From an uncultured Bacteroidota bacterium (GTDB lineage Bacteria > Bacteroidota > Bacteroidia > Bacteroidales > VadinHA17), in contig CAIJYD010000061.1 in the NCBI GenBank assembly GCA_903824785.1, positions 1-40,440 of the forward strand: a DNA stretch of 40,440 nucleotides, read 5' to 3'. Positions 23,838 to 37,300 of the stretch are shown here, piece after piece (within the stretch, counting starts at the first letter, position 1; each line of letters begins with the position of its first letter). Made by a program: the position numbers and the translations under genes. A model generated the notes under the pieces. The model had not been told where the DNA came from and did no database searches. It saw only the letters and a program-made list of their open reading frames with translations.

Positions 23838-25286
23838 TTAGTTTCCAAACTGGTAATTAAAGATTGTTCCGTCTGACTGGATTCCTCCTATTGACTTAAG
23901 AACCTTTTCGTTATTTGTAAATTCTCTTACTTCAGAAGGATTCTTCACCTTTTTGCCATTAATACTGAGGATGATATACCCGCGCTTTATTCCGAGATCC
24001 TTGAACTTTCCCTCATTCAGATCTGTAACTTTTACACCGTTATCAACATTAAAGGATCTCTTGTCGGTGGCACCTATTGATTCAAGTTTTGCACCATAAA
24101 CAAATTCACCTCCCATACCTGCCGTAACAACACTTGTATTTCCTGCAACATTCTTAAGAACAATAGGAACAGTTGCCTCTTTCCCGTTTCTCAGGTATGT
24201 CACCGAGGCTTTATCACCCGGACGATGTTTTCCAACCTGTTCCTGTAACTCAGGCACTGTATTTACTGCCATATCATCGAACTTAACTATCACATCATTC
24301 TCCTTCAGCCCTGCGTCATCAGCAGAACCATCTCCGATAACTCTGGTAATTAGCACTCCTTTTATCTCCTTAAGATTCTGTTTGCCTGCATCTTCTGCAT
24401 CAACATCTTTGATATTCACTCCGATAAGTGCCCGTTGCACCTCTCCGAACTCCTTAAGGTCGTTTATAACTTTTTTAACGATGGTCACCGGTATGGCAAA
24501 GGAGTTTCCGGCATAAGCTCCGCTGGGAGAGAGAATTGCTGAAGTAATTCCCACCAGCAACCCTTTTGTATTAACAAGTGCACCTCCGCTGTTTCCCATA
24601 TTAAGAGCGGCATCAGTCTGAATAAACGATTCAATGCGGTAATCGCCTTCAATCAAGCCAAGATTACGTCCTTTTGCGCTGACAATACCTGCAGTAACGG
24701 TAGAAGTAAGGTTAAAAGGGTTACCAACAGCGAGTACCCATTCGCCAAGCTTCAGCTGATCAGAATCGCCGTATCTGATATATGGAAGGTTATCAGCCTT
24801 TACCTTCAGAAGAGCTATATCGGTACTCGGATCCCTTCCAATGACCTGGGCAGTAAATGTCCTCTTGTCGTTCAGTGTAACTTCAACTGATTCAGCATTT
24901 TCAATAACATGATTATTTGTAATGATATAACCATCATTTGAAATAATCACTCCCGATCCATATCCGCTCACCTCCCTGGGTTTGGAATACTGATTCCCAT
25001 AAAACCACTCCATAATCGGATTATCAGGCTGAGCGCCCATCATAGTTTTTGTATGAACGTGAACTACTCCGTGAACAGTCTGTTCAGCTGCATAAGTAAA
25101 ATCAACCTGACCTTCCTGCATCTGAAACGAGGTAAGAAGAGCCCGCGCATCTTTAATTTCAACTCCCGAACTGTCTTTCATTACAGCCACTGATGGCTTT
25201 CCGATAATCCTGGTATAAGCAAACAGTGCTATTGAAGCTCCCAACAGAGCCATAAATAGTGAACCAAAAATATACTTTCCTCTCAT
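23838..25286 (-). CDS. DegP/HtrA-family periplasmic serine protease
   Basis: This 482-residue protein has one N-terminal membrane or signal segment (about 6-27), a trypsin-like domain and two PDZ domains (about 285-375 and 395-470). The triad is His126 (TNNHV), Asp156 (DPSTDIALLK) and Ser233 (GNSGG), all intact. The usual TDAxINPGNSGG reads TDAALNMGNSGG, a mild change. It degrades or refolds damaged envelope proteins. The divergent dapF gene is 167 bases away, with a dyad between them. Confidence 0.95.
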   Translation of the reverse strand: MRGKYIFGSLFMALLGASIALFAYTRIIGKPSVAVMKDSSGVEIKDARALLTSFQMQEGQVDFTYAAEQTVHGVVHVHTKTMMGAQPDNPIMEWFYGNQYSKPREVSGYGSGVIISNDGYIITNNHVIENAESVEVTLNDKRTFTAQVIGRDPSTDIALLKVKADNLPYIRYGDSDQLKLGEWVLAVGNPFNLTSTVTAGIVSAKGRNLGLIEGDYRIESFIQTDAALNMGNSGGALVNTKGLLVGITSAILSPSGAYAGNSFAIPVTIVKKVINDLKEFGEVQRALIGVNIKDVDAEDAGKQNLKEIKGVLITRVIGDGSADDAGLKENDVIVKFDDMAVNTVPELQEQVGKHRPGDKASVTYLRNGKEATVPIVLKNVAGNTSVVTAGMGGEFVYGAKLESIGATDKRSFNVDNGVKVTDLNEGKFKDLGIKRGYIILSINGKKVKNPSEVREFTNNEKVLKSIGGIQSDGTIFNYQFGN

Positions 25287-25361
25287 AATACATTATTATT
25301 AAATTAAACCATATTTTGAAACTGTCTAGATCTGTAAATATTATCTCTTAATAAAAGATTC

Positions 25362-25388
25362 ATATCTTTATAACCTTTTTAAAGATAT
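25362..25388. promoter_or_regulatory. Dyad between the DegP-like gene and dapF
   Basis: The arms ATATCTTTA (25362-25370) and TAAAGATAT (25380-25388) form a perfect 9-base inverted repeat in the divergent region. It could be a regulator site for the stress protease or a weak RNA hairpin. Confidence 0.4.
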
Positions 25389-25453
25389 TTAATGTTACAA
25401 AGATCATGCATTTTTCTAATGATCTTCAGTAATTTAACAACACTTTAACACTG

Positions 25454-26230
25454 ATGATAATAGGATTTAACAAATATCAGGGTGCCGGTAATGACTTCAT
25501 CATTATTGATAACCTTAAAGGGATTTTTAACGCTGATAATCACACTCTGATAAACAGATTATGCGACCGCAGGTTTGGTATTGGTGCTGACGGACTTATT
25601 CTTGTGTCAGAAAATGGACAGTATGATTTTGAAATGCAGTATTTTAACTCAGATGGTCATATAGGATCAATGTGTGGTAACGGAGGAAGATGCTCGGCCG
25701 ACTTTGCCATCAGGAACGGAATAGCCGGAAAACAGCTCACCTTCCTTGCTGCAGACGGGGTGCATGAAGCTGTTTCTGATAAAGAGATCATCAGACTTAA
25801 AATGAATAATATAAATGATTATCAGATCATTAATAATAACTATTTTATTAATACCGGATCGCCTCACTACATTATATTCAGCGAGAACATAGATGATATC
25901 AATGTAGATAAAGAGGGTAGGGAAATACGATGGTCAAAAGAATTTGCACCAGCAGGAATCAATGTAAATTTCGTGGAGAGGCAAAAGGAAGGGATCTATG
26001 TCAGAACTTTTGAAAGAGGTGTTGAAGAGGAAACCCTTTCCTGTGGCACAGGGGTCACAGCATCTGCCATTGCTGCAGTTCTTTCAGGACAATCTGACAT
26101 AAAAACTGTCATTGTTAAAACAAAAGGTGGCAATCTATCCGTCTCATTCAATATTACTGAAAAGAGTGTAACAGATATCTGGCTTTCGGGCCCTGCAACC
26201 TTTGTTTTTGCAGGGGAGATTGAGGTATAA
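25454..26230 (+). CDS. dapF: Diaminopimelate epimerase
   Basis: This 258-residue enzyme converts LL- to meso-diaminopimelate for peptidoglycan and lysine synthesis. The two catalytic Cys are visible: Cys74 in MCGNGGRC and Cys197 in SCGTG. The start MIIGFNKYQGAGNDF is typical. It leads a likely plus-strand operon dapF-rlmN-dacB with short gaps (17 bases to rlmN). Confidence 0.96.
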   Translation: MIIGFNKYQGAGNDFIIIDNLKGIFNADNHTLINRLCDRRFGIGADGLILVSENGQYDFEMQYFNSDGHIGSMCGNGGRCSADFAIRNGIAGKQLTFLAADGVHEAVSDKEIIRLKMNNINDYQIINNNYFINTGSPHYIIFSENIDDINVDKEGREIRWSKEFAPAGINVNFVERQKEGIYVRTFERGVEEETLSCGTGVTASAIAAVLSGQSDIKTVIVKTKGGNLSVSFNITEKSVTDIWLSGPATFVFAGEIEV

Positions 26231-26247
26231 AAGGTAAAATTCAGAGA

Positions 26248-27279
26248 ATGCAAAAAGAAAAACTATACGGAAAAACACTAAATGAGCTGATAGCTGTCAC
26301 CAAACGTATCGGCTTGCCCGGGTTTGCTGCAAAGCAAATATCTGACTGGCTCTACAAGAAAGAGATTCAGTCCACTGATGAGATGACAAACCTGTCGAAA
26401 AGTGCACGAGAACTACTGAATGTTGATTATGAATTAGGGCTTTCAGCCCCTGTTTCATCATCAGAGAGTTCCGACGGAACAAAAAAATACCTTTATAAAG
26501 TACTGAAAGACAAATACATAGAAACCGCCTATATTCCTGATGACGATCGTGCCACAATATGTGTTTCATCACAGTCAGGCTGTAAAATGGGTTGCATATT
26601 CTGCATGACAGGAAAGCAGGGGTTTCAGGGAAACCTTTCGTCCAATGAGATTCTGAATCAGTTCAGGAGCATGCCGGAATTCGCAAACCTGACCAACATG
26701 GTCTTTATGGGAATGGGCGAACCGCTTGACAATACCGCAGAGGTTCTCAAGAGCCTCGAAATTCTTACAAGTGAATGGGGTTATGGCTGGAGCCCGACAA
26801 GAATAACAGTGAGCACAGTAGGATTTATTTCAGGGATAAAGGAATTCCTTGAAAAAAGCAGATGCCATCTTGCTGTCAGTCTTCACTCGCCCTTTGACGA
26901 AGAGAGAAGAAAACTAATGCCTGTTCAGAGAACCAATACAATCGAAGATGTGCTGAACATAATACGCAATTTTGATTTTAACAGCCAGAGAAGAGTCTCA
27001 TTCGAATATATACTTTTTAAGGGGCTGAACGACACTCCGCTCCATGTAAAAGAACTTGCCAGAATACTTAACGGGATTAAATGCAGGATTAATATAATAC
27101 GGTTCCACCCGATTCCGGGATCACAATTTCAGAGTCCGAATCTGGGAATCACCATTAATTTTAAGGAGGCTCTAAATTCAAAAGGGATACTGACAACAAT
27201 CAGATCCAGCAGGGGTTTGGACATTCAGGCAGCATGCGGATTATTATCAACTCTTGAGCAGAATAAAAATATATCGTAA
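26248..27279 (+). CDS. rlmN: Dual-specificity RNA methyltransferase RlmN
   Basis: This 343-residue radical-SAM enzyme methylates C2 of A2503 in 23S rRNA and of A37 in some tRNAs. The cluster motif CKMGCIFC gives Cys112, Cys116 and Cys119; the methyl-carrying Cys is at about 330 in QAACG. MVFMGMGEPLDN is conserved. Its stop overlaps the dacB start (TAATG), which suggests translational coupling. Confidence 0.97.
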   Translation: MQKEKLYGKTLNELIAVTKRIGLPGFAAKQISDWLYKKEIQSTDEMTNLSKSARELLNVDYELGLSAPVSSSESSDGTKKYLYKVLKDKYIETAYIPDDDRATICVSSQSGCKMGCIFCMTGKQGFQGNLSSNEILNQFRSMPEFANLTNMVFMGMGEPLDNTAEVLKSLEILTSEWGYGWSPTRITVSTVGFISGIKEFLEKSRCHLAVSLHSPFDEERRKLMPVQRTNTIEDVLNIIRNFDFNSQRRVSFEYILFKGLNDTPLHVKELARILNGIKCRINIIRFHPIPGSQFQSPNLGITINFKEALNSKGILTTIRSSRGLDIQAACGLLSTLEQNKNIS

Positions 27280-28718
27280 TGCGAAAGGCAGTTCTCATAA
27301 TTTCATTTTCGTGGCTGACCCTGTTATCGTTCCCTCAGGGCAAATCCTTTAACAGTTTTCTTTCAGACTCAGCAATGACCTATTCCTCTGTCTCCTTTTG
27401 TGTTGCAGATGCAGAAAACGGAGAGGTGATGATGGAATATAATTCAGGAAAAAGCCTTGCTCCGGCTTCAATCATGAAACTTATAACAACGGCTGCCGCA
27501 CTTGAATTACTGGGTCCTGAATATACTTTCAAAACAAAACTCGGCTATACAGGTTCACTGAATAAAAACAGCGGAAAGTTAACCGGGAATATCGTTATCA
27601 CGGGTGGCGGCGATCCCTCATTGGGTTCGCCATATTTTTCTGACCACTACAAAGATTTTCCTGACAAATGGATTATGGAGATTAAAAAACTGGGTATTAA
27701 AAAAATAGATGGCAGGGTCATTACCGACGACTCATATTACGATTACCTTCCAGTGCCATCCAAATGGCTTTGGGAAGATGCCGGAAATTATTACGGGGCA
27801 GGTGTTTACGGCTTATCTGCTTTTGACAATACTTATGAAATTCATATCAACACACTTGCCGACAGCACCAGACCGGTTATTACCAAAAGTGTCCCTTGCG
27901 AATGTAAAAATGAGTTTTCAAACTGGCTTGTTGCTTCCGGAACTAAAGATGAAGGTTATGTCTTTGCTGCTCCCTACAGTACCACCGGATGGCTTACCGG
28001 AACCATTCCTTCAAAAATGGAGGATTTCGTACTGAAAGCCTCAATTCCGGACCCTCCCCTTCTTATGGCAAGAATGGTTACAGAAAGACTGGAAGCTGCC
28101 GGCATCTCTGTCTCGGAAGATCCAACTACGGTAAGAATAGAACATAAAAGCATTTCTGATGAGATTGTTCCTGTTTCAGAGACAATCTCCCCTCCTCTTG
28201 CCGGCATAATTAAAGTGCTTAATAATGAAAGCGTTAATCTGTATGCGGAACATTTAATTAAAGAGCTGGGCAGAAATTTTAAAAACAATAGTTCCACAGC
28301 TTCCGGAGTTGATGTTGTAAAAGAATTCCTTAATAATTGCGGGATTAATACAGATGGAATGTTTATTTCTGATGGCAGCGGACTATCACCCGGCAATGCC
28401 ATTAATACCAGGGAATTGGTCAGACTGCTGGTTTATATGAAGAATAATGGAAAATACTTTCAGGATTATTACGCTTCCCTTCCGGCTGCCGGAAAAGAGG
28501 GAACGCTAAGATACTATTTCAAAGATCCGGCTTTCAAGTCACGACTTAAGGCAAAAAGCGGGTCAATGACAAGGGTTAGAAGCTATTCCGGATATTTTAC
28601 AACAATCTCAGGAAAGAATCTGGCCTTCAGCATAATCATCAACAATTATTCCGGTCCTTCAAAGAACATTATCTCAGGTATTGAAGAGATTCTTAAAGAG
28701 ATAATCCTCACTAAGTGA
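27279..28718 (+). CDS. dacB: D-Ala-D-Ala carboxypeptidase/endopeptidase (PBP4, S13)
   Basis: This 479-residue exported enzyme (signal about 1-20) trims peptidoglycan stem peptides or cross-links. Its penicillin-binding motifs are SIMK (Ser64-Lys67), SVN (318-320) and KSGS (426-429), as in class C low-mass PBPs. The ITGGGDPSLGS block is typical of S13 enzymes. It overlaps rlmN by one base and is probably co-transcribed with dapF, which makes DAP for the same wall. A repeat region follows its stop. Confidence 0.95.
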   Translation: MRKAVLIISFSWLTLLSFPQGKSFNSFLSDSAMTYSSVSFCVADAENGEVMMEYNSGKSLAPASIMKLITTAAALELLGPEYTFKTKLGYTGSLNKNSGKLTGNIVITGGGDPSLGSPYFSDHYKDFPDKWIMEIKKLGIKKIDGRVITDDSYYDYLPVPSKWLWEDAGNYYGAGVYGLSAFDNTYEIHINTLADSTRPVITKSVPCECKNEFSNWLVASGTKDEGYVFAAPYSTTGWLTGTIPSKMEDFVLKASIPDPPLLMARMVTERLEAAGISVSEDPTTVRIEHKSISDEIVPVSETISPPLAGIIKVLNNESVNLYAEHLIKELGRNFKNNSSTASGVDVVKEFLNNCGINTDGMFISDGSGLSPGNAINTRELVRLLVYMKNNGKYFQDYYASLPAAGKEGTLRYYFKDPAFKSRLKAKSGSMTRVRSYSGYFTTISGKNLAFSIIINNYSGPSKNIISGIEEILKEIILTK

Positions 28719-28744
28719 TTAAATGAGATTGGAGTGATTTTCTG

Positions 28745-28881
28745 CATGAACTCACCCCCTGCTTCGCGTTGCTCAGCATCCCCCTCTCGGCGTCGCAAAG
28801 AGGGGGTGTAAAATACTGTATACCTGTGCATTCCCCCTCTTTACGACGTAGAGAGGGGGAACAGAAGGGGGTGAGTTCATG
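28745..28881. repeat. 137-bp palindromic, MITE-like element
   Basis: Perfect 16-base terminal inverted repeats, CATGAACTCACCCCCT (28745-28760) and AGGGGGTGAGTTCATG (28866-28881), enclose two further hairpins: CCCCCTCT/AGAGGGGG (28780-28806) and TTCCCCCTCT/AGAGGGGGAA (28831-28861). Folded, this is a long stem with two side stems. No transposase frame is inside and no clear target duplication flanks it. It resembles mobile repeats of the REP/MITE kind. Confidence 0.8.
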
Positions 28882-29020
28882 AGGATTCAGGGGAACCGAA
28901 GGGTGAGTTCATGAGGATTCAGGGGAACAGAAGGGGGTGAGTTCATGAGGATTCAGGGGAACCGAAGGGTGAGTTCATGAAGAAAACAAGGGAAAAGAAA
29001 TGGATGAGTTCATGAGAATT
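28871..29020 (+). repeat. Degenerate tandem repeat, about 32-35 bp units
   Basis: Starting with the right terminus of the palindromic element, the unit GTGAGTTCATGAGGATTCAG plus GGGAACxGAAGG recurs at 28871, 28903, 28937 and 28969, with a weaker copy near 29004. Spacings are 32, 34, 32 and 35 bases. The first three are close to identical and the last two have drifted. Confidence 0.8.
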
Positions 29021-29074
29021 GAGAAGATTCGAGAAATTCATAATTAAAAGCAGTTCCAAAGCGAAACAATAATC

Positions 29075-29082
29075 TATCTTTG
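29075..29082 (+). promoter_or_regulatory. -7 box of DUF362 gene
   Basis: TATCTTTG matches TAnnTTTG and lies 24 bases before the ATG at 29106. The -33 position lacks TTG (nearest TTCC at 29054-29057), so the promoter may be weak or need an activator. Confidence 0.45.
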
Positions 29083-29105
29083 CGGACTTTATTACAGATT
29101 TCATA

Positions 29106-32573
<3,468 letters not shown>

Positions 32574-34310
32574 TCAGAGGCTATAGGTAAATCCAACCAT
32601 ACAAAGAAACCTTTGTGAAGGATACAATGCCCACTCGTAATAATTATCGTAAGAGATATTATTGACTTTGGTCCAGAATGAGAGAATTGGTGAAAGACGG
32701 TACTCGGCGCTCAGATTCAGATTAAAATGGACAGGCCGGGTGAGGTAAACCGGTTGTTCAGCAACAGGAAGAGCAGTGGTTACTGTAATATTATTTCCAT
32801 TGATGACCTGGTTTCTCTCTCCTAAAGCTGTCAGCTCCATTCCCGCAATGATCTTGTTTCTGAGGTTGTATTTCACCCCAAGTTTCCCGTCCCAGTCCGG
32901 CTTGTTCCAGGCATGGTCATAAACTGAAAGATTATAATTATAATAATTAGCTATACCGTTTACCGATATTTTATCAGTTATGGCGCCGCCCAATTCAGCA
33001 TGAACATTCAGCAGCTCTGTATCATCTTTCATCGCAGAAAAATAGTTGCCGTTCCCGCGGGCCAGAGCAATATCAGAGAAGATAAGATTTGAATATAAGA
33101 GCATATCGGTTATCATTGAATATGAAACTGAAAGAAGGTATGTTCCTTTCAGCCCTGCATTACCATTAAAACCGGCTGATGCAATCATTTCATGATCGGT
33201 ATCAGGCAATCTGAAAAGTGTTCCGTCGCGCATTAAAAACGGATTCTCAGAGATGATCTTCAATGGCTCATTCTTCTCAAGCTTTCCTGATAATCCGGCA
33301 AAAAGGTTAATAAATGATGGTACAATACTGACACTGAAATTCATATCGGGATAGATATGAAACTCCGAAGGGTTATTCATACTCTTATCAACCAAAGCCC
33401 GGAACCCCAGTTTGAAGCTCCACTTGTCAGTACTCTTTTTAATGAACGGAGCAATTGAAGCAGTATATTCAGGAATAGCCAGAATAGAGTCAGAAAGCCG
33501 GTAAAAGTCAAAGCTTATATCGGAACCGATATATAATCCTTTAACAGATTTTGCCACTGTCCCTCCTAATCCAACAGTATGCTGAAACAGGTTCGTGGAA
33601 TTGAAAAAATAATTATAGTTGAGATCAAGCTTGTAAGAGAGATCTGCCGAATCTGCTGTTAATGAAGATAATGAAGCTTCTCCACCGACATTATAGTAAG
33701 CCATTCTTATGTCATTTCTGGAAGGAGTATAGTTTGTTATACTCTTGTCGCAGCCATAGGCATACCTGTTTTTCTGAGTGAAATCAACCGAGCTTTCAAA
33801 GATACTTTTCTTAAGATATCTCCTTCCGTAAACAGAAGCATCATTATCCATATAACCGGCAAAACCTTCATTTCCGTTTTCAAGTTCAATGTTCCCGTTT
33901 GATGAAAAATGGCGGCCATAGAAACCAATAGTACCTTTTTTCGACCGGTCGGTGGTTATGCTGAGTTCCGCCAGCGGTGTTGTGTAGTTACCCATGCCGA
34001 TGTTTACAAAACTTTTATAAAGTTTCTGCAACGGATCGGGAAGCAGGGTAGCTGCTTTCAAAGGTGCTATGCTGTATTCCGGCATAAATGGTTTCGTGGA
34101 TGTTTCGTAATGGAAGTCGGGTCTGATCTTCATTGTATCAGCCATGTCAGGCAGGAAGCTTCTCTTTTTTGCCTCATGGAGAGATGGCTTGTATGGATTA
34201 TACAGGGTAACCTCCCTCTTCAGACCTGTTTCCTGTTTTATTACCTGGGAACTGACCGGTAATAAGCAGAAAAAAATGAGTGCCGGTATAGTAAGTGTTC
34301 TTTTTATCAT
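32574..34310 (-). CDS. Outer-membrane beta-barrel protein partner of TPR protein
   Basis: This 578-residue protein has a signal peptide (about 1-21, PVSSQ) and a plug-less region (about 22-90). Many amphipathic strands follow, ending in MVGFTYSL, as expected for a large outer-membrane barrel. Blocks such as LYKSFVNIGMGNYTTPLAELSI resemble the barrel of TonB-dependent receptors, but there is no visible plug domain or TonB box. It follows the 1,057-residue TPR gene by 70 bases on the same strand, so they are probably an operon and may work together at the outer membrane. Confidence 0.75.
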   Translation of the reverse strand: MIKRTLTIPALIFFCLLPVSSQVIKQETGLKREVTLYNPYKPSLHEAKKRSFLPDMADTMKIRPDFHYETSTKPFMPEYSIAPLKAATLLPDPLQKLYKSFVNIGMGNYTTPLAELSITTDRSKKGTIGFYGRHFSSNGNIELENGNEGFAGYMDNDASVYGRRYLKKSIFESSVDFTQKNRYAYGCDKSITNYTPSRNDIRMAYYNVGGEASLSSLTADSADLSYKLDLNYNYFFNSTNLFQHTVGLGGTVAKSVKGLYIGSDISFDFYRLSDSILAIPEYTASIAPFIKKSTDKWSFKLGFRALVDKSMNNPSEFHIYPDMNFSVSIVPSFINLFAGLSGKLEKNEPLKIISENPFLMRDGTLFRLPDTDHEMIASAGFNGNAGLKGTYLLSVSYSMITDMLLYSNLIFSDIALARGNGNYFSAMKDDTELLNVHAELGGAITDKISVNGIANYYNYNLSVYDHAWNKPDWDGKLGVKYNLRNKIIAGMELTALGERNQVINGNNITVTTALPVAEQPVYLTRPVHFNLNLSAEYRLSPILSFWTKVNNISYDNYYEWALYPSQRFLCMVGFTYSL

Positions 34311-34380
34311 GTTAAATCTTTTTCTGATTTTCTTTTGTCAATTATTATAAAAACCGGGTAGTAATATTTATTACAACCGG

Positions 34381-37300
34381 CTACTTACTCTCATTAAGGG
34401 CATCGAGCCTGGTTTTCACCTCTTCGAGAATTCCATCATTATCAGCAGAGTAGTAATCATTCAGACTCTGAAGAGTTGCTCTTGCCTGAAGTGTATCGCC
34501 CTTTTTGATACTTATATCGGCAAGAAGCAGGAATACCTTGGCCATCCAGTACTGATGGGGTGATTTCATATCGATGAACTCTGAGATCTCTTTTTCCGAT
34601 TCAGCAGTTAGTTTTTGTTTATAGAGAAGTTCGGCAATCCTGAATTTTGATTCAGCTCCTTCTATACTTGTAACCTCTGTTCCCACTTTCCTGAAATACA
34701 ATATCGCTTCTTCATAATTATTCAGGCTGAAATTTGCTTTGGCGTTCAGGAATGTAGCCTCCCTTACAAGTTCTTCAGGAATATTAGGTGAATTGTTTAT
34801 TCTGGCCGCTGCAATAATTGTTTTCTGAGCATCGCCTGCCTGATAAGCAGACCTGAGTTCTCCTTTCAAAGCCAATAGCCTCACTTCATCGCTGCCGGCT
34901 GATTTCTCCAGTTTGTCGTAATAATCAAAGGCCGAAAAATAATCCTCTTTCTCATAAAGCATCGCAGAAGCTGCAATCAGCGACTGCTCAACAAACTGGT
35001 TATTTGGTTCACCTGAGAGTTCAGTATATAGTTTCAATGCCTCGTCGTTATTCCCTGCCGATTTCAGACACTCTGCAAGATAGAACCTCGCATTCTGCCT
35101 GAAGCTGCCATCAGGAAAACCGGTGAGGTAATTTTTAAACACTTCTGCCGCACCGCTGAATTTCCCTTTAATAAAGAGGTTTTCTCCCGATGTAAAGAGC
35201 AGAGAATCTTTCTCAGCCATATTAACGTCGCCATAACCATCAAGAGTTTTAACATAGACGAAGTAGGCCTCAACATCATTAATATCGACGTAAGTATTTT
35301 TCAGACCAGTCATTGCGTACCGGGCTTCGGGAGTAGATTTATAATTCTCTATCACCTTTTTATATTGCTGAATTGCCTTTTCATTCTCCCCCAGGTTATA
35401 ATAGAGCAGGCCAAGCTGAACTATAGAACGCGGGACAAACAGGCTTGTCTGGTAATCTGAAATGACAGTATTGAAATCTGCTTCACCTTTTTTATAATCT
35501 TCCATAACAAGATAAGCTCGGCCCCGTTCGAAAATAGCATTTGGAACATAAGTTGAAGCCGGATACTTAACAATAAGGGAAGAAAGCATATCAACTTTGC
35601 CCTTGCCATCATTCATGAGGCCCAGGGAGAAACCCTTCTGGAACATTGCATAATCGGCATCGATATTCCCGTATTCAATAACTTTATCATAATAGCTTAT
35701 TGCCAGAGGATAACTGGTGGCAATGTAATAACAGTCAGCAATTCTGTTCTTTGCATCGGCCAGGACTTCCGGTCGGATATCCTGAGCCCCGCCTTCAAAG
35801 GTTTTAAAATGATTCAGTGCATTTGTATAATCGTTCAGATTAAAGAGAGCATAACCCAGGTTGTAGCGCACAAGATTGTATTCACTCAGGAGCATTGAAC
35901 CGGGGATTCCCATAAACTGCTCATAATCGCTTTTTGCTTTATCATAATTACCAAGCCGGTACCAGGCTTCACCTCTCCAGTAGATGGCCCTTGCCCTTAA
36001 TGACCTGTTATATTTTTCATACTTAAGTGATTTATCGAACATATCTGCTGATGCTTCGATCTCAAGGTTCTTGAATAATTCCAGCCCTCTGAAAAATGCC
36101 ACCCGCTGATACGCCTCTTCAAGTCTGGCATCTTTATTACGGATCTTATCGAGAGAAGAGAGAGCGGCCTTGTAGTTTTTTATCTGTAAGAATGTAGCTA
36201 CCAGATAATCATAAGCCTCCTGTATCCGTTCGGAACCAGGGTATGAATCAATGTATTGCTGGAATGCGGCAATTGTCTCTCCAAAAGGAGAATATGACGT
36301 TTCGTAAGTTAGTTTTGCATAATTAAAGAGTGCTTCTTCTTTTATATCCTTATCATAATTCAGTTTTGAAGCTTCACCAAATGCGAAGCGGGCGTTCTTC
36401 TTGTCGTTCTTCTTTAGATAACAATCACCAAGAACATTCCATATATTCTGACTCAGGAGGTCACTCTTTGCACCCGCCTCCAGAAGTATTGCAATTGCTT
36501 TATCTGTTGCACCTGTCTTGTAATAACAATATCCCAGCTGGTATTTGTCTTCCCGGCCGCTTACTTTTAAATTATCCGAAATTTTTTCAAGATAAGGCAG
36601 TGCTTCAGTGTATTTTTCTTTATTGTAATAAGCATCTCCGATAAATCTGTCAAGCTCTGCAGCTCTCTCTTTTCCGGCTGATTTAAGAAGATCAGGTGCC
36701 ATTGAAAGTATTCCGTCGTAGTTTTTCTGAAGATAAAATATCTGTACAATATAAAATGGAACCACGCCTCCAAATGTCTCGTCGTCTTTCAGGCGGATAA
36801 ATCCGTCAATAGCAGTATTATACATTTTTTGTTCATAAGCTATCTGAGAAAAATAGTAGATGGCAGGCGGAGAATATTCAGTGTCAATATCCTTTATTTC
36901 TGAAAACATAAGGAGGGCCCGGGGTTTATCTCCATTGATATAAAGTGAGTATCCGAGTCTGAAGAAATAGCCGGCGCGTATATCTGCAGAGAGATCCTGT
37001 CTGTTCACAGATTCATAGAACTTTACTGCCTTCCTGTAGTTTTTGTTCTGGTAAAAATAGTCACCCAATGATAACCTGGCTTCATTTTCTTCAGGGCTTC
37101 CTGGATGGGTGGATATGTATCTTGTCATTCTGTATTCAGCATCTGGAGCAGAAAGCTTTAATGAGGCCATTGAGCTAAAATACTCTGCTACATCGATTAA
37201 CCGGAGACTCTGCGTATTTCCGCTATTAAGATATGAGTCGAAAAGCTTTATTGCGGCCGGGTATTTTTCCTTATTGAATAATTCCATTGCCCTGTTAAAT

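Larger units (their letters stand above)
28719..29105. other. Gene-free region dominated by repeats
   Basis: No gene is apparent in these 387 bases. They hold a palindromic element (28745-28881), a degenerate tandem array (28871-29020) and a -7 box for the next gene at 29075. Confidence 0.8.

Noticed and set aside
28871-29020. CRISPR-like array
   Set aside because: The units are contiguous tandem copies of 32-35 bases without unique spacers, and no cas genes are present.
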